This document shows positions 17,328 through 31,761 of a stretch of DNA of 64,000 bases, piece after piece. The notes below the pieces were generated by a model. It was not told where the DNA came from and did not search any database. It saw nothing but the letters and a program-made list of their open reading frames with translations. The translations under genes were made by a program, and so were the position numbers. The first letter of the stretch is position 1. Each line of letters starts with the position of its first letter. The DNA comes from Rhodococcoides kyotonense (GTDB lineage Bacteria; Actinomycetota; Actinomycetes; Mycobacteriales; Mycobacteriaceae): NCBI RefSeq assembly GCF_900188125.1, contig NZ_FZOW01000001.1, positions 153,368-217,367 of the forward strand, read 5' to 3'.

Positions 17328-20159
17328 CTATCCGCTGTTGCGCAACGCCGTCGCAAGCCCGTTCATCGTCAACAGGATCCCACGTTTGACACGCTCGTCG
17401 TCGTCACCCGCGCGGAAGCGGCGCAGCATCTCCACCTGCATCTGGTTCAGCGGTTCGAGATACGGGAAGCGGTTGTGCACCGACCGTTCCAGAGCCGGGT
17501 TGTCCTCGAGCAACCGCGAGTGCCCGGTGATCTTCAGGTACATCTCGATGGTCTTCGCGTGCTCGGTTTCGATCATCCCGAAGATGTGGTCGCGGAGCGC
17601 GGCGTCGGGAACCAGTTCCGCGTAACGAGCGGCGATGCCCAGATCCGACTTCGCCATGACCTGCGCGAGGTTCGACAGGACCGTCTGGAAGAACGGCCAC
17701 TTGCGATACAGGTCCGTCAGCACGGCCAACTTCTCGTCGTCACCGTCGACCCATTCCTCGAACGCGGTGCCGGTGCCGTACCACCCGGGCAGCATGACGC
17801 GGCACTGGCTCCACGACATCACCCACGGGATCGCACGAAGGTCGTACACCGAGTTGGTCGGCTTTCTCGACGCGGGGCGGCTACCGATGTTCAGCTCGCC
17901 CACTTCGGCGACCGGCGTGGACGTTCGGAAGTACTCCACGAACCCGGGCTCTTCGTGCACCAGACGGCCGTATGCCGCACGGGCTTTCGCGGCGAGGTCG
18001 TCGAGCACGGCGTAGGCCGGCTCGGCACCGTCGCCGAGTCCCTCGACGTCGAGCAGCGTCGATTCGAGAGTGCCCGCGACGAGCGATTCGAGGTTGCGCC
18101 GCGCCATCGACGGTTCCGCGTACTTCGCCGCGATGATCTCGCCCTGCTCGGTCAGCCGAAGCGAACCCTGCACGACGCCGGGAGGCTGGGCGAGGATGGC
18201 GTCGTAGCTCGGGCCGCCGCCGCGTCCGACCGTGCCGCCGCGGCCGTGGAACAGACGCAACCGAATGCCGGTGGAACGCGACGCCTCGAGCAGATCCAAC
18301 TCGGCGCGGTAGAGCGCCCAGTTCGCGGCGAGGTAGCCGCCGTCCTTGTTGGAGTCGGAGTAGCCGAGCATGACCTCCTGGTTCATGCCGCGGCCTTCGA
18401 CGAGGGCACGGTAGACCGGAACGTTCAACGTGGCGACCAGCGTCTCGGCGCCCTGCTGCAGGTCCTCGATCGTCTCGAACAGAGGAACGACGCCGACCGT
18501 CGACGTCGGGGCGGACCCGTCGGCGCCCGGATCGAAGATGCCCGCTTCCTTGAGGAGCAGCGTTGCCTCGAGCATGTCGCTGACCGACTGGCACATGCTG
18601 ATGATGTAGTTCTGGATCGTGTCAGGACCCAGGTGATCGATGGCGGTTTTCGCGGCACGGACGATACCGAGTTCCTTGGTCGCGAGCTCGCTCAACTCGG
18701 CCGTCGGGCCGACGAGGGGACGTCGTGTGGTCAGCTCACGCGACAGGACCGCGACGCGTTCGTCCTCGTCGAGCGATGCATAGTCCGGGTGAACTCCGGC
18801 CCACGCCAACAACTCGGCGACGACCTCCTCGTGGGTCTCCGAGTTCTGACGCATGTCGAGCGCCTGCAGATGGAACCCGAACGTCTCGACGGCCTGCCTG
18901 AGCGCCAGCAACCGATCGTCGGCGATCAGTGCGTCTCCGTCCGCGCGCAGAGCACGATCGATGACGTCGAGATCGTTCAGCACATCCTGCGGGGTGCCGT
19001 ACGGAGTCGAACCCAGATCGAGTGCCGACACGGGCAGCGAGTCCAACACCGCAGCCGCGGTCGCGGTCAGTCGGGCGCGAATGCCCCGTACCGCAACGCG
19101 ATACGGCTCGTCGTCGCGGCGGTCGTCGGGATCCCCCGCTTCCGCGGCGAGGGTGGACAACTCGTCGGCGACGTCGACCAGACGCGCGGACATCGACAGT
19201 TCCTTCTCGAGCGCGACCAATTCGTCGAAGTAGTGCGCGAATGCAACGTATCCCGCCTGATGCGTCGCGGTGTGCACGACATCGCCGGTGACGTTGGGAT
19301 TGCCGTCGCGGTCGCCACCGATCCAGGAACCGGGGCGCAGAATCGGCCGTGGCAGCAGCCCGTCCTCGGGATACCGCTGACGCAGCGCAGCCCGCACATC
19401 GGCGTTCAGAGCGGGGATCACGTCGAAGAGCGACGTCTCGAAGTACCGGAGACCGACCTCGATCTCGTCTTGAATCCGCAAGCGCGACAACCGAATCAGG
19501 GCCGTCTCCCACAGGGTGAGGACCTGCCTCCTGATCTGGACGTCGATGGCTGCGAGCTCTTTCGCCGCCGAGGCAGCCTTGCTCGACGCTGCAGCCGACG
19601 CCACCTCGCGACGACGCATCAACTCGGTGATCTTCGACTGGACATCGAACACCGTACGACGACGCGTCTCCGTCGGATGCGCTGTGATGACCGGTGACAC
19701 AAGGGCATCCGTCAGTGCGGTGGCTACCTGCTCACGGGTCAGGTTCGCGGAGTCGAGCTTGACCCACGTGGCGTCGAGGCTGCTGTCCTGCGGGGGATCC
19801 TCGCGGTCGAGGTGGATCGCGCGCCGACGTTCCCGGTGCAGGTCTTCGGCGAGGTTGGCCAGAAGCGAGAAGTGACTGAATGCGCGGATGAGCGGAATCG
19901 CTTGCGCGACTGCGGTATCGGCGTACGTGCCGACCGACGTGTCACGGTCGACCTCGGAGCGGCGGACGGCGAACGACTCGACGCGCGCACGCTCGACAAG
20001 ATCGAACGTCTCCTCGCCTTCGTGCTCACGGATGATGTCGCCGAGAATGCCTCCGAGATAACGGATGTCCTCGCGCAGGGGTTCGGTCAGCTCACGACCC
20101 TGGATCGTCGGTGTCACGAACGCAGGTGATCCGGCCGACTCGAAAGGGGTTTCGCTCAT
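17328..20159 (-). CDS. ppc: Phosphoenolpyruvate carboxylase
   Basis: Carboxylates PEP to oxaloacetate, feeding the citric acid cycle. The 943-residue protein has the catalytic histidine His161 in HPTETRRRT, the PEP/bicarbonate loop [26 protein letters not shown] and GSRPASRKP, all family hallmarks. The C-terminus ends RNSG where many relatives end NTG, a mild change in the allosteric tail. Start ATG 20159 is favoured by GATAAT 6 nt upstream (leaderless); GTG 20177 is an alternative. The gene is near secG and gap-pgk-tpi, as in Corynebacterium, but here secG lies between tpi and ppc. Confidence 0.97.
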   Translation of the reverse strand: MSETPFESAGSPAFVTPTIQGRELTEPLREDIRYLGGILGDIIREHEGEETFDLVERARVESFAVRRSEVDRDTSVGTYADTAVAQAIPLIRAFSHFSLLANLAEDLHRERRRAIHLDREDPPQDSSLDATWVKLDSANLTREQVATALTDALVSPVITAHPTETRRRTVFDVQSKITELMRRREVASAAASSKAASAAKELAAIDVQIRRQVLTLWETALIRLSRLRIQDEIEVGLRYFETSLFDVIPALNADVRAALRQRYPEDGLLPRPILRPGSWIGGDRDGNPNVTGDVVHTATHQAGYVAFAHYFDELVALEKELSMSARLVDVADELSTLAAEAGDPDDRRDDEPYRVAVRGIRARLTATAAAVLDSLPVSALDLGSTPYGTPQDVLNDLDVIDRALRADGDALIADDRLLALRQAVETFGFHLQALDMRQNSETHEEVVAELLAWAGVHPDYASLDEDERVAVLSRELTTRRPLVGPTAELSELATKELGIVRAAKTAIDHLGPDTIQNYIISMCQSVSDMLEATLLLKEAGIFDPGADGSAPTSTVGVVPLFETIEDLQQGAETLVATLNVPVYRALVEGRGMNQEVMLGYSDSNKDGGYLAANWALYRAELDLLEASRSTGIRLRLFHGRGGTVGRGGGPSYDAILAQPPGVVQGSLRLTEQGEIIAAKYAEPSMARRNLESLVAGTLESTLLDVEGLGDGAEPAYAVLDDLAAKARAAYGRLVHEEPGFVEYFRTSTPVAEVGELNIGSRPASRKPTNSVYDLRAIPWVMSWSQCRVMLPGWYGTGTAFEEWVDGDDEKLAVLTDLYRKWPFFQTVLSNLAQVMAKSDLGIAARYAELVPDAALRDHIFGMIETEHAKTIEMYLKITGHSRLLEDNPALERSVHNRFPYLEPLNQMQVEMLRRFRAGDDDERVKRGILLTMNGLATALRNSG

Positions 20160-20165
20160 GGAGCG

Positions 20166-20171
20166 ATTATC
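20166..20171 (-). promoter_or_regulatory. -10 hexamer of ppc, leaderless type
   Basis: GATAAT on the minus strand, 6 nt before ATG 20159. Confidence 0.4.
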
Positions 20172-20270
20172 GTGCACGCACTCCCGGCACGCAGCCCGAG
20201 GCCCTTGCGATGCCGGAGATCAGCGCATGATATGTAAAGACAAACCGCGCCGGATCGTGGGGATGCTGGA

Positions 20271-20504
20271 TCAGGAGAACTTGATCTCGAGGCCGATGCC
20301 CAGGATGGCGATCAACCAGATGATGCCGGTGAAGATGGTCAGGCGGTCGAGGTTCTTCTCGACGACCGTGGAGCTCGACAACGAGGACTGCACGCCGCCA
20401 CCGAACAGACTGGACAGACCGCCGCCCTTACCCCGGTGCAACAGCACCAGAAGAATCAGCGCCAAGCTGGTGACGACCAGCAAGATATCCAGAAACAGTT
20501 CCAT
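20271..20504 (-). CDS. secG: SecG, preprotein translocase subunit
   Basis: A 77-residue inner-membrane protein with two helices (residues 3-21 and 57-74), the usual SecG topology. Between them lies HRGKGGGLSSLFGGGVQSS, the conserved glycine-rich cytoplasmic loop. SecG supports SecYE during protein export. GAGGCGGA lies just before ATG 20504. It has its own space for a promoter after the tpi terminator. Confidence 0.95.
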   Translation of the reverse strand: MELFLDILLVVTSLALILLVLLHRGKGGGLSSLFGGGVQSSLSSSTVVEKNLDRLTIFTGIIWLIAILGIGLEIKFS

Positions 20505-20563
20505 GTCCGCCTCACATCGATTCAGCTCACGACCGCTGACAGCCTACCTGTCCAACGGACACC

Positions 20564-20600
20564 GCCGTGCCACCGCCTCCGGTAGAGGCGGTGGCACGGC
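20564..20600 (-). terminator. 16-bp perfect hairpin after tpi
   Basis: Arms 20564-20579 and 20585-20600 pair perfectly around a 5-nt loop. It lies about 50 nt downstream of the tpi stop and before secG. A smaller perfect hairpin (8-bp arms TGCCCGTC and GACGGGCA, 20616-20635) lies directly after the tpi stop, so the operon ends in two hairpins in series. Confidence 0.85.
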
Positions 20601-20649
20601 AGCACAATCTTGTTCTGCCCGTCAGCGGACGGGCATCACGACAGCACGA

Positions 20650-21435
20650 TCACGGCAGGGGCCCGCCGGCTGCGATAGCCGACAGGGTGGCGAATTCGTC
20701 CGCCTTGAGCGACGCTCCACCGACCAGGGCGCCGTCGACGTCGGTCTGGGCGACGATCTCGCCGACGTTCTTGGCGTTGACCGATCCGCCGTACAGAACG
20801 CGGACACCTGCGGCGACGTCGGCCGACGCCAGCGTCTTCAGCTCGTCGCGGATGGCAGCACAGACTTCCTGCGCGTCCGCGGCACTGGCAACCCGGCCCG
20901 TGCCGATGGCCCACACCGGCTCGTACGCGATGACGACCTTGGCGATGTCCTCGGCGGACAGGCCCTCGAGCGACCCGCGCAGCTGCGTCACGTTGTAGGA
21001 CACGTGTTCGCCGGCTTCACGGATGTTCAGTCCCTCACCGATGCAGACGATCGGCGTGAGGCCGTGCTTCAGCGCTGCTTTGGTCTTGGCCAGTACCGTC
21101 GCGTCGTCCTCGCTGTGCAGCGTCCGACGCTCGGAGTGACCGACGACGACGAACGTACAGCCGAGCTTCGCGAGCATCGAACCGCTGATCTCACCGGTGT
21201 ATGCGCCTGAGTCCTGTGCGGACACATCCTGTGCACCGTAGGTGAGCAGCAGTTTGTCGCCCTCGATGAGCGTCTGCACACTACGGATGTCGGTGAACGG
21301 CGGAATGACCGTCACGTCGACCTTGTCGAAGTACTTCGCGGGCAACGAGAAGGCGATCTTCTGCACCAGTGAGATGGCCTCGAGGTGGTTGAGATTCATC
21401 TTCCAGTTGCCGGCGATGAGCGGCTTGCGTGCCAT
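20650..21435 (-). CDS. tpi: Triosephosphate isomerase
   Basis: Interconverts dihydroxyacetone phosphate and glyceraldehyde 3-phosphate. At 261 residues it has the N-terminal lysine motif AGNWKMN, the electrophile histidine in VVVGHSERR and the catalytic glutamate in [12 protein letters not shown]. Third gene of gap-pgk-tpi, 3 bp after pgk. Followed by two hairpins. Confidence 0.98.
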   Translation of the reverse strand: MARKPLIAGNWKMNLNHLEAISLVQKIAFSLPAKYFDKVDVTVIPPFTDIRSVQTLIEGDKLLLTYGAQDVSAQDSGAYTGEISGSMLAKLGCTFVVVGHSERRTLHSEDDATVLAKTKAALKHGLTPIVCIGEGLNIREAGEHVSYNVTQLRGSLEGLSAEDIAKVVIAYEPVWAIGTGRVASAADAQEVCAAIRDELKTLASADVAAGVRVLYGGSVNAKNVGEIVAQTDVDGALVGGASLKADEFATLSAIAAGGPLP

Positions 21436-21438
21436 GTG

Positions 21439-22650
21439 TCAGCCCTCCAACGCTGCGATACCGGGAAGCTGCTTGCCCTCGAGGTATTCGAGCGACGCCC
21501 CTCCTCCGGTCGAGATGTGCGAGAAACCGTCGTCGGACAGTCCGAGTGTGCGGACGGCCGCAGCGGAATCGCCGCCGCCGACGACGCTGAACGCGCCCTT
21601 CTCGGTGGCCGCGACGATCGACTCGGCGATGCCCTTGGTGCCGGCAGCGAACTTCTCGAACTCGAACACGCCCGCCGGGCCGTTCCAGAAGATGGTCTTC
21701 GCGTTCGACAGTACGACGGCGAAGCGGCTGACCGACTCGGGGCCGATGTCCAGACCCATCCAGCCGTCGGGAATCTCCGACGCCTTGACCGTCTGGGCTT
21801 CGGCGTCCTTGGAGAACGAATCTCCGACGACGATGTCCACCGGAAGGTGGATGACGTCACCGAAACGCTCGAGCAGGTCCTTGCAGACATCGATCTGATC
21901 TTCCTGCAACAGCGAGGATCCGACCGAATAGCCCTGTGCGGCCAGGAAAGTGAAAGCCATGCCGCCACCGATGACGAGTGTGTCGACCTTCGGAGCCAGT
22001 GCCTCGATGACGCCCAGCTTGTCCGAGACCTTCGAACCGCCGAGCACGACGGCGTACGGACGCGCGGGCTCCTCGGTGAGCTTGGCCAGCACGTCGACCT
22101 CTGTCGCGACGAGGTTGCCCGCGTACGACGAAAGGAGCTTCGCCACGTCGTACACCGACGCCTGCTTGCGGTGCACGACGCCGAAGCCGTCGGACACGAA
22201 AGCGCCTTCACCGTCGGTCAGAGCGACGAGTTCCGCGGCCAGAGCGGCGCGCTCGGATTCATCCTTGCTGGTCTCGCGCGGGTCGAAACGAATGTTCTCC
22301 AGCAGCAGGACGTCACCATCGGTGAGTCCCTCGGCGCGGGCCTGTGCGTCCTGTCCGACGACGTCACCGGCCAGCTGCACGTGCCTGCCCAGTAGTTCGC
22401 CGAGCTTCGACGCGACCGGCGCCAGCGAGTACTTGGACTCGGGCTTGCCGTCGGGACGACCGAGGTGGGCCGTCACGATCAGCTTGGCGCCCGCGTCGAG
22501 AAGCGCGTTGAGCGTCGGCAGCGAAGCCACGATCCGGCCGGGATCGGTGATGACACCGTTCTCGATCGGAACGTTGAAGTCCGAACGCACCAGCACTGCG
22601 CGGCCGGAGACTCCGGCTGCGATCAGGTCCTGCAGTGTCTTGACCGCCAT
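21439..22650 (-). CDS. pgk: Phosphoglycerate kinase
   Basis: Makes ATP from 1,3-bisphosphoglycerate. The 403-residue protein has [14 protein letters not shown] at the N-terminus, [23 protein letters not shown] and the C-terminal [12 protein letters not shown], matching the two-domain family. It starts 4 bp after gap on the same transcript. Confidence 0.98.
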   Translation of the reverse strand: MAVKTLQDLIAAGVSGRAVLVRSDFNVPIENGVITDPGRIVASLPTLNALLDAGAKLIVTAHLGRPDGKPESKYSLAPVASKLGELLGRHVQLAGDVVGQDAQARAEGLTDGDVLLLENIRFDPRETSKDESERAALAAELVALTDGEGAFVSDGFGVVHRKQASVYDVAKLLSSYAGNLVATEVDVLAKLTEEPARPYAVVLGGSKVSDKLGVIEALAPKVDTLVIGGGMAFTFLAAQGYSVGSSLLQEDQIDVCKDLLERFGDVIHLPVDIVVGDSFSKDAEAQTVKASEIPDGWMGLDIGPESVSRFAVVLSNAKTIFWNGPAGVFEFEKFAAGTKGIAESIVAATEKGAFSVVGGGDSAAAVRTLGLSDDGFSHISTGGGASLEYLEGKQLPGIAALEG

Positions 22651-22654
22651 GTGA

Positions 22655-23683
<1,029 letters not shown>

Positions 23684-23744
23684 CTAAGTTGTTGAACCGA
23701 TTGTCTTGTTGCGCGCATGTGGAGATCCGCACGCGGCAGATCCC

Positions 23745-23750
23745 ACCCTA
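23745..23750 (-). promoter_or_regulatory. Possible -10 of the gap-pgk-tpi operon
   Basis: TAGGGT on the minus strand fits TANNNT in the 120-bp gap between whiA and gap. It lies within a small CCCAC/GTGGG inverted repeat. Confidence 0.35.
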
Positions 23751-23794
23751 GTGGGCAGCTTCGGCTCGCGCGCGCGTCACCCGTCACCTGGGGA

Positions 23795-24772
23795 TCACGC
23801 CTCGTCGAGCAGTTCGGCGGTGACTGCGGACTCGGTGTCCGGAATGCCGGTGTCCTTGGCCTTGCGGTCCGCCATCGACAACAGACGACGGATGCGGCCC
23901 GCGACCGCGTCCTTGGTCATGGGTGGGTCGGCCAATTGACCGAGTTCTTCGAGTGAGGCCTGTCGATGCTGCACCCGCAGCGAGCCAGCCGCGGCCAGGT
24001 GATCGGGCACGTCGTCCCCGAGAATCTCGAGCGCACGTTCGACGCGTGCTGCAGCCGCGACGGCCGCACGGGCGGAGCGGCGCAGGTTGGCGTCGTCGAA
24101 GTTGGCGAGCCTGTTGGCTGTCGCACGCACCTCGCGGCGCATACGGCGTTCTTCCCACACAAGCCGGGTGTCCTGCGCACCCATCCGTGTCAGCAACGCT
24201 CCGATGGCTTCGCCGTCCCTGACCACGACACGGTCGGTACCGCGGACCTCGCGCGCCTTGGCTGCGACGCCGAGGCGGCGCGCCGCACCGACGAGGGCCA
24301 ACGCCGCTTCCGGACCGGGGCAACTGATCTCGAGTGCCGACGAGCGCCCGGGCTCGGTCAACGAACCGTGCGCGAGGAACGCGCCGCGCCACGCAGCTTC
24401 GGCGTCGCCGACGGTTCCGCCGACGACCTGGGCGGGCAGCCCGCGGACCGGTCGACCGCGCAGGTCGAGCAATCCGGTCTGCCGCGCGAGCGCTTCCCCG
24501 TCCTTCGCGACGCGCACGACGTACCGAGAACTCTTGCGGAGACCGCCTGCCGTCAACACGTGGACGTCGGAGGAGTATCCGTAGAGATCGAAGATCTCCC
24601 GACGCAGCCGACGAGCGATCGACCCCAGATCGACCTCTGCCTCGACGACGACTCGCCCAGCAACGATGTGAAGCCCACCTGCAAAGCGCAGGAGAGCCGA
24701 CACCTCGGCCCTCCTGCAGCTCACCTGAGTGATGGCGAGCCGCGACAGCTCGTCCTTCACCTCCGCTGTCAT
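23795..24772 (-). CDS. whiA: WhiA, sporulation/cell-division type transcription factor
   Basis: A 325-residue DNA-binding protein with an N-terminal LAGLIDADG-homing-endonuclease-like domain (about 1-195, without nuclease residues) and a C-terminal helix-turn-helix ([26 protein letters not shown]). In actinobacteria it controls division genes, acting with WhiB in streptomycetes. Start ATG 24772 overlaps the yvcK TGA (ATGA) and gives the family N-terminus [12 protein letters not shown]; a GTG six bases upstream is less likely. Last gene of the uvrC-rapZ-yvcK-whiA chain. Confidence 0.96.
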   Translation of the reverse strand: MTAEVKDELSRLAITQVSCRRAEVSALLRFAGGLHIVAGRVVVEAEVDLGSIARRLRREIFDLYGYSSDVHVLTAGGLRKSSRYVVRVAKDGEALARQTGLLDLRGRPVRGLPAQVVGGTVGDAEAAWRGAFLAHGSLTEPGRSSALEISCPGPEAALALVGAARRLGVAAKAREVRGTDRVVVRDGEAIGALLTRMGAQDTRLVWEERRMRREVRATANRLANFDDANLRRSARAAVAAAARVERALEILGDDVPDHLAAAGSLRVQHRQASLEELGQLADPPMTKDAVAGRIRRLLSMADRKAKDTGIPDTESAVTAELLDEA

Positions 24773-25794
24773 GGCCACGAAGTGATCCCCTCTCTGCGCG
24801 ACGCCGTCGGCGCAGTCCCGTCTCGCGACGAGACGATGCTACCGAGTGCGTCTGCCAACTTTCCGAAATGATGCGCGTGAGTACCTGATTCGGCGACATC
24901 GTCGTAGACGACCTCGGCCCCCAACCGGGCAGCAGCACGTGCGACATGGTCACGCTCTCCCCCGGCGGGCACGGAGAGCGAGTCCACGAGGACGTGGTCG
25001 ACTCTGAAATCAGGTGCGTGTTGGGAGAGTACGTGCAGATGCCGCTCGGCGGAGAATCCCGTCGTCTCCCCGAGTTCGGGTGCGAGATTCAACACAAGGA
25101 CCTTTTGCGCCGACGACTCGGCCAGAGCCGTCAGCAGACCGGGAACGAGGACGTGGGGAATGACACTCGAGAACCACGATCCGGGCCCGAGCACGACGAG
25201 GTCGGCCGACGCGATCGCCGCGACGGCCTCCGGAGTCGCCGGCGGATCGGGTGGCATCAGCCGGACGCGGCGGACCTTGCCCGGCGTCGTCGCGACAGCG
25301 ACCTGACCGCGGATGACGCGGCTGACCCGTGGATCGTCCTCCAGGCCCGCGACGTCCGCTTCGATGTCGAGTGGGACGGGCGCCATCGGCAGGACCCTGC
25401 CCTCGATCCCGAGCAGGTGCGACACCTCGTCCAACGCGAGGACCGTGTCACCGAGAACCTCGGTGAGTCCGGCGAGAATGAGGTTGCCCACCGAATGCCC
25501 GGCAAGAGCCCCCGTCCCCCGGAAGCGATGTTGGAGCACGTCCGCCCATCGGGTGGTGCGCGGCTCGTCGGCGGCCAACGCGGCCAGCGCCATCCTGAGG
25601 TCGCCGGGTGGCAGCACCCCGAGCTCGGCCCGAAGACGTCCGGAGGATCCCCCGTCGTCGGCGACCGTCACGACGGCGGTGACGTCCGAAGCCAGCCTGC
25701 GTACCGCACTGAGCGTGGCGTACAGGCCGTGTCCACCACCCAGCGCGACGATCTTCTTCGGCGACGAGTTGCCGTCCGGCTGAGTGTCGGTCAT
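24769..25794 (-). CDS. yvcK: YvcK/CuvA, NAD(P)-sugar-nucleotide-binding morphology protein
   Basis: A 341-residue protein of the gluconeogenesis-factor family (2-phospho-L-lactate transferase-like fold). It is thought to bind UDP-sugars and influence peptidoglycan synthesis and growth on gluconeogenic carbon; the mycobacterial homologue CuvA localises to sites of wall synthesis. The Rossmann motif [16 protein letters not shown] starts near residue 17, followed by [14 protein letters not shown] and [11 protein letters not shown]. Start ATG 25794 overlaps the rapZ stop (ATGA), and its own stop overlaps whiA. Confidence 0.95.
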   Translation of the reverse strand: MTDTQPDGNSSPKKIVALGGGHGLYATLSAVRRLASDVTAVVTVADDGGSSGRLRAELGVLPPGDLRMALAALAADEPRTTRWADVLQHRFRGTGALAGHSVGNLILAGLTEVLGDTVLALDEVSHLLGIEGRVLPMAPVPLDIEADVAGLEDDPRVSRVIRGQVAVATTPGKVRRVRLMPPDPPATPEAVAAIASADLVVLGPGSWFSSVIPHVLVPGLLTALAESSAQKVLVLNLAPELGETTGFSAERHLHVLSQHAPDFRVDHVLVDSLSVPAGGERDHVARAAARLGAEVVYDDVAESGTHAHHFGKLADALGSIVSSRDGTAPTASRREGITSWP

Positions 25795-26720
25795 TCGCGG
25801 CCCATGTCTCGGTGCAGCACGCGCACCGACAGGTCGTCGTGTCGGTCCAGCAGTGCGGCGAGCGCTTCCGACATCGCCACGCTTCTGTGTTTTCCTCCGG
25901 TGCACCCCACAGCAACCGTCATGTACCGCTTGCCTTCCCGTCGATATCCCTCGACCGTCAACTGCAACAAATGGTGATACGTGTTCAGGTAGTCCTCGGC
26001 CCCGTCCTGACGCAGAACGTAGTCGCGGACCGCACTGTCTCGACCAGTGTGCTCGCGCAGCTCCGGAATCCAGTGCGGGTTCGGCAGAAATCTCACGTCG
26101 CACACCAGATCGGCGTCGATCGGCAGACCGTACTTGAATCCGAAGGACTGCACCGTCACGCCGATCATCGCCGCGTCGGCACCCCCGAACGCACCTTCGA
26201 TCTTGCGACGGAGTTGGTGCACCGACAGCGACGACGTGTCGATGGTGACGTCGGCGGCGGCCTTGACCTGAGCCAGTTGCAGGCGCTCCGCGGCGATCCC
26301 CTCCGTCAACGTGCCGTCCTGGCCGTCCTTCTGCAACGGGTGACTGCGTCGGTTGGACTCGAAGCGCTGGATCAGCACCGCGTCGGTGGCGTCGAGGAAC
26401 AGAACTCGGTTGTGTACGCCCTTCGAGTTCAGTTCCTGCACGACCCAGCCGAGGTCGCCGGTGAACAACCTGCTGCGCACGTCCATCACGAGCGCGAGCC
26501 GTTCGATGCGAGGATCCGAGCCCCTGCCCAGGTCGACCATCTTGGAGATGAGCTCGGGGGGCAGGTTGTCCGCCACGTACCACCCCAGGTCTTCCAGTGC
26601 TTTCGCGGCGGTGCGAAGCCCCGCACCGGACACCCCGGTGACGAGGGCGACTTCGATTCCGCCCGCGTGCTCGATGTCGTCCGCGGATTCCGGCGCCTGC
26701 TGCACATCTTGGTTGCTCAC
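25791..26720 (-). CDS. rapZ: RapZ/YvcJ family nucleotide-binding protein
   Basis: A 309-residue protein with an N-terminal P-loop-like domain and the conserved C-terminal domain ([16 protein letters not shown]). In Escherichia coli RapZ controls glmS mRNA; the role in actinobacteria is unclear. The phosphate loop reads [10 protein letters not shown]: the Walker A lysine is replaced by leucine, so normal ATP/GTP binding is doubtful. Actinobacterial relatives also have altered loops. Other signatures are [14 protein letters not shown] and SFGFKYGLP. Coupled by 4-bp overlaps to uvrC upstream and yvcK downstream. Confidence 0.95.
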   Translation of the reverse strand: MSNQDVQQAPESADDIEHAGGIEVALVTGVSGAGLRTAAKALEDLGWYVADNLPPELISKMVDLGRGSDPRIERLALVMDVRSRLFTGDLGWVVQELNSKGVHNRVLFLDATDAVLIQRFESNRRSHPLQKDGQDGTLTEGIAAERLQLAQVKAAADVTIDTSSLSVHQLRRKIEGAFGGADAAMIGVTVQSFGFKYGLPIDADLVCDVRFLPNPHWIPELREHTGRDSAVRDYVLRQDGAEDYLNTYHHLLQLTVEGYRREGKRYMTVAVGCTGGKHRSVAMSEALAALLDRHDDLSVRVLHRDMGRE

Positions 26721-28795
26721 GTCACGCCCTGCCCTGTCGAAGTTGCGTCTTCTCGAGCCAGATCGGAGGTCTCACTGCCCGTGACTCCATCCTGCACAAC
26801 TATGTCCGATGTGTCCGAACCGGCGTCCGCGCCCAGCGCCACGAGGACCGCCTTCGCCGTCATCTCACCGATCCCGGGAACTTGGACGATCTCCGCGACC
26901 GAGGCCTGCTTGAGTTTGGCGACGGACCCGAAGTGGCCGACGAGCGCATTGCGTCGCGTTTCACCCAAGCCGCGCACCGAGTCGAGTGCCGAGGCCGTCA
27001 TCCGACGCGAGCGCTTGCTGCGGTGGAAACTGATCGCAAAGCGGTGCGCTTCGTCGCGAACCCGCTGCAACAGGTACAGGGACTCGCTGGTTCGCGGCAG
27101 GATCACCGGATCCGACTCTCCCGGCACCCACACTTCTTCGAGCCGTTTCGCCAGGCCCACCACCGCGACGTCGGTCACACCCAACTCGTCGAGCACCTCG
27201 GCGGCGGCAGCGACCTGAGGCGCACCGCCGTCGACGACGAACAGGTTGGGTGGGTACGCGAACCGCCTCGGCCGTCCCGTCTGCGGATCGAGTGCGGCCT
27301 CGGGGGCGAGATCGCCGCCGCCGGCGTCGGAACTGTGCCGCAGAAATCGGCGACGCGTCACTTCGGCGATGGACGCGACGTCGTCCGAGTGTCCGTCTCC
27401 GGCGGCTTCCTTGATCGAATAGTGCCGGTAGTCGCTCTTGCGCGGCAGACCGTCCTCGAACACGACGAGCGAGGCGACGACGTCGGTGCCCTGAACGTGC
27501 GAGATGTCGATGCACTCGATGCGCAGCGGCGCGGAATCGAGATCGAGCGCCTCCTGGATACCTTGCAGCGCAGCCGATCTGGACGTGAAGTCACCAGCGC
27601 GCTTCAGCTTGTGTTGCTGCAGAGCCTCTTTCGCATTGCGCTCGACGGTCTCGGCGAGTGCTTTCTTGTCACCGCGCTGGGGAACACGAAGTTGCACGTT
27701 GGACCCGCGAAGACTGGTGAGCCACTGCTGAACCTGATCCGCATTGGCCGGTAGCACCGGCACCAAAACCTCACGCGGCACAGCGTTGGCACCTGCGTCC
27801 TCGAGGCCGGGTGTCTGCAGGGACATCGAGGCCTGTTCGCCGTAGAACTGCGTCAGGAATTGCTCGACGAGCGCAGGCAGGTCCTTCTGGTCCTCGGCGC
27901 GATGCTCGATGACCTCGCCCGCCTTCTCCACGACCCACCCACGCTGACCGCGGACGCGACCGCCGCGAACATGGAACACCTGCACGGCGGCTTCGAGGTC
28001 GTCGGTCGCGAACGCCACGAGGTCGGCGTCGGTGCCGTCACCGAGAACGACAGCCTGCTTCTCCAGCGCCCGACGCAATGCACCGACGTCGTCGCGCAGG
28101 CGTGCGGCCGTCTCGAAATCGAGGTCGTCGGAGGCCTCCTGCATCTGCTTCTCGATCTGCCGAACGAGTTTGTCGGTCTTCCCCGACAGGAAGTCGCAGA
28201 AGTCCTCGACGATCTTGCGGTGCTCGTCGGCGCTGACTCTTCCCACGCACGGCGCGGAACACTTGTCGATGTATCCGAGCAGGCAGGGCCGACCGATCTG
28301 CCGGTGCCGCTTGAGCACACCCGCCGAACACGTCCGCGCAGGAAAGACTCGCAGCAGCAGATCGAGGGTCTCGCGGATGGCCCAGGCATGTGCGTACGGA
28401 CCGAAGTACCGCACCCCTTTGCGTCGAGGCCCGCGATAGACGAACAGCCGCGGATACTCCTCGTTCATCGTGACGGCGAGCATCGGATAGCTCTTGTCGT
28501 CGCGATACCTGACGTTGAACCGAGGATCGAACTCCTTGATCCAGTTGTACTCGAGCTGAAGGGCCTCCACCTCGGTGGTGACGACCGTCCACTCGACCGA
28601 GGCCGCGGTGGTGACCATCTGCCGGGTACGCGGATGCAGCGACGCGACGTCGGCGAAGTACGAATTGAGTCGGCTACGCAGGCTTTTGGCCTTGCCGACG
28701 TAGATCACGCGTCCGTGTGGATCGCGAAATTTGTACACCCCTGGCTCGACCGGGATGGTTCCGGTGGCGGGGCGATACGTCGATGGATCGGGCAC
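26717..28795 (-). CDS. uvrC: UvrC, excinuclease ABC subunit C
   Basis: The 692-residue endonuclease that makes both incisions in nucleotide excision repair. In order: GIY-YIG nuclease domain (about 15-95, [24 protein letters not shown]), a Cys-containing region ([10 protein letters not shown]), a UVR motif ([18 protein letters not shown]), the RNase H-like nuclease ([30 protein letters not shown]) and a C-terminal double helix-hairpin-helix. Start GTG 28795 has TAGCCT 7 nt upstream, so the message is probably leaderless. Its stop overlaps the rapZ start. Confidence 0.97.
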   Translation of the reverse strand: MPDPSTYRPATGTIPVEPGVYKFRDPHGRVIYVGKAKSLRSRLNSYFADVASLHPRTRQMVTTAASVEWTVVTTEVEALQLEYNWIKEFDPRFNVRYRDDKSYPMLAVTMNEEYPRLFVYRGPRRKGVRYFGPYAHAWAIRETLDLLLRVFPARTCSAGVLKRHRQIGRPCLLGYIDKCSAPCVGRVSADEHRKIVEDFCDFLSGKTDKLVRQIEKQMQEASDDLDFETAARLRDDVGALRRALEKQAVVLGDGTDADLVAFATDDLEAAVQVFHVRGGRVRGQRGWVVEKAGEVIEHRAEDQKDLPALVEQFLTQFYGEQASMSLQTPGLEDAGANAVPREVLVPVLPANADQVQQWLTSLRGSNVQLRVPQRGDKKALAETVERNAKEALQQHKLKRAGDFTSRSAALQGIQEALDLDSAPLRIECIDISHVQGTDVVASLVVFEDGLPRKSDYRHYSIKEAAGDGHSDDVASIAEVTRRRFLRHSSDAGGGDLAPEAALDPQTGRPRRFAYPPNLFVVDGGAPQVAAAAEVLDELGVTDVAVVGLAKRLEEVWVPGESDPVILPRTSESLYLLQRVRDEAHRFAISFHRSKRSRRMTASALDSVRGLGETRRNALVGHFGSVAKLKQASVAEIVQVPGIGEMTAKAVLVALGADAGSDTSDIVVQDGVTGSETSDLAREDATSTGQGVT

Positions 28796-28802
28796 GTAAT
28801 CC

Positions 28803-28808
28803 AGGCTA
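28803..28808 (-). promoter_or_regulatory. -10 hexamer of uvrC operon, leaderless type
   Basis: TAGCCT on the minus strand, 7 nt before GTG 28795; it would drive uvrC-rapZ-yvcK-whiA. Confidence 0.5.
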
Positions 28809-28831
28809 GCCGCAGGGTCCGACGAAGACCG

Positions 28832-31061
<2,230 letters not shown>

Positions 31062-31084
31062 GTCGTACGCTCCAAATGTCTCGT

Positions 31085-31112
31085 TCCGCGCCGAAGACGA
31101 TGTCGGCGCGGA
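31085..31112 (-). terminator. 9-bp hairpin between ribE and ribBA
   Basis: TCCGCGCCG (31085-31093) pairs perfectly with CGGCGCGGA (31104-31112) around a 10-nt loop. It may be an internal terminator or attenuator of the rib operon. It does not have the conserved core of an FMN riboswitch. Confidence 0.5.
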
Positions 31113-31141
31113 TACCTCTTCAACAGTACTTTCCGGTCGGG

Positions 31142-31753
31142 TCAGTCCGCGGCGAGGGTCTGCAGACGCTCGACGTACTTGGCGATGACGTCGACCTCCA
31201 GGTTGACCGGAGTTCCGACGGGTGACTGCCCGAGGGTCGTGAGATCGAGTGTCGTCGGGATGAGCGAGATCTCGAACCAGTGATCGTCGCCGTCGCGGCC
31301 GAGCCCGGAGACGGTGAGCGAGACTCCGTCGACGGTGATCGATCCCTTCTCCACCACGTATCGTGCGACCGACGTCGGCAGTGCGATGCGCACCACGGTC
31401 CAGTTCTCCGACGGGGAACGATCGACGACGGTTCCAGTGCCGTCGACGTGGCCCTGCACGAGGTGACCGCCGAGCCTGCTGCCCAGCGACGCCGCTCGTT
31501 CGAGGTTGACGCGACTGCCGACCTCGAGCCGTTGGAGACTCGACCGGTTCAGCGTCTCCTGCATGACGTCGGCGGTGAAGGAGTTTCCGTCCAGTACGTC
31601 CACGACGGTCAGGCAGACCCCGTTGACGGCGATGGAATCACCGTGTCCGGCGTCCGACGTCACGACCGGCCCCTTGACCGTGAATCGTGCCGCGTCGGTC
31701 AGTTCTTCCTTGGCGACGATCTCGCCGAGTTCTTCGACAATCCCGGTGAACAC
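31142..31753 (-). CDS. ribE: Riboflavin synthase alpha chain
   Basis: Dismutates two lumazine molecules to riboflavin. The 203-residue protein is the usual tandem duplication of a lumazine-binding barrel: [10 protein letters not shown] and [15 protein letters not shown] in the first half, [13 protein letters not shown] and [15 protein letters not shown] in the second. GTG 31753 is preceded by AGGAG 12 nt upstream. It lies 8 bp after ribD. Named ribC in mycobacterial usage. Confidence 0.96.
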   Translation of the reverse strand: MFTGIVEELGEIVAKEELTDAARFTVKGPVVTSDAGHGDSIAVNGVCLTVVDVLDGNSFTADVMQETLNRSSLQRLEVGSRVNLERAASLGSRLGGHLVQGHVDGTGTVVDRSPSENWTVVRIALPTSVARYVVEKGSITVDGVSLTVSGLGRDGDDHWFEISLIPTTLDLTTLGQSPVGTPVNLEVDVIAKYVERLQTLAAD

Positions 31754-31761
31754 TTGTTACG

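Noticed and set aside
17475..19697. Plus-strand open frame of 740 codons
   Set aside because: Shadow of ppc on the opposite strand, with no ribosome site and shadow-like composition.
31062..31141. Possible FMN riboswitch before ribBA
   Set aside because: The 80-bp gap is too short and has only a simple 9-bp hairpin.
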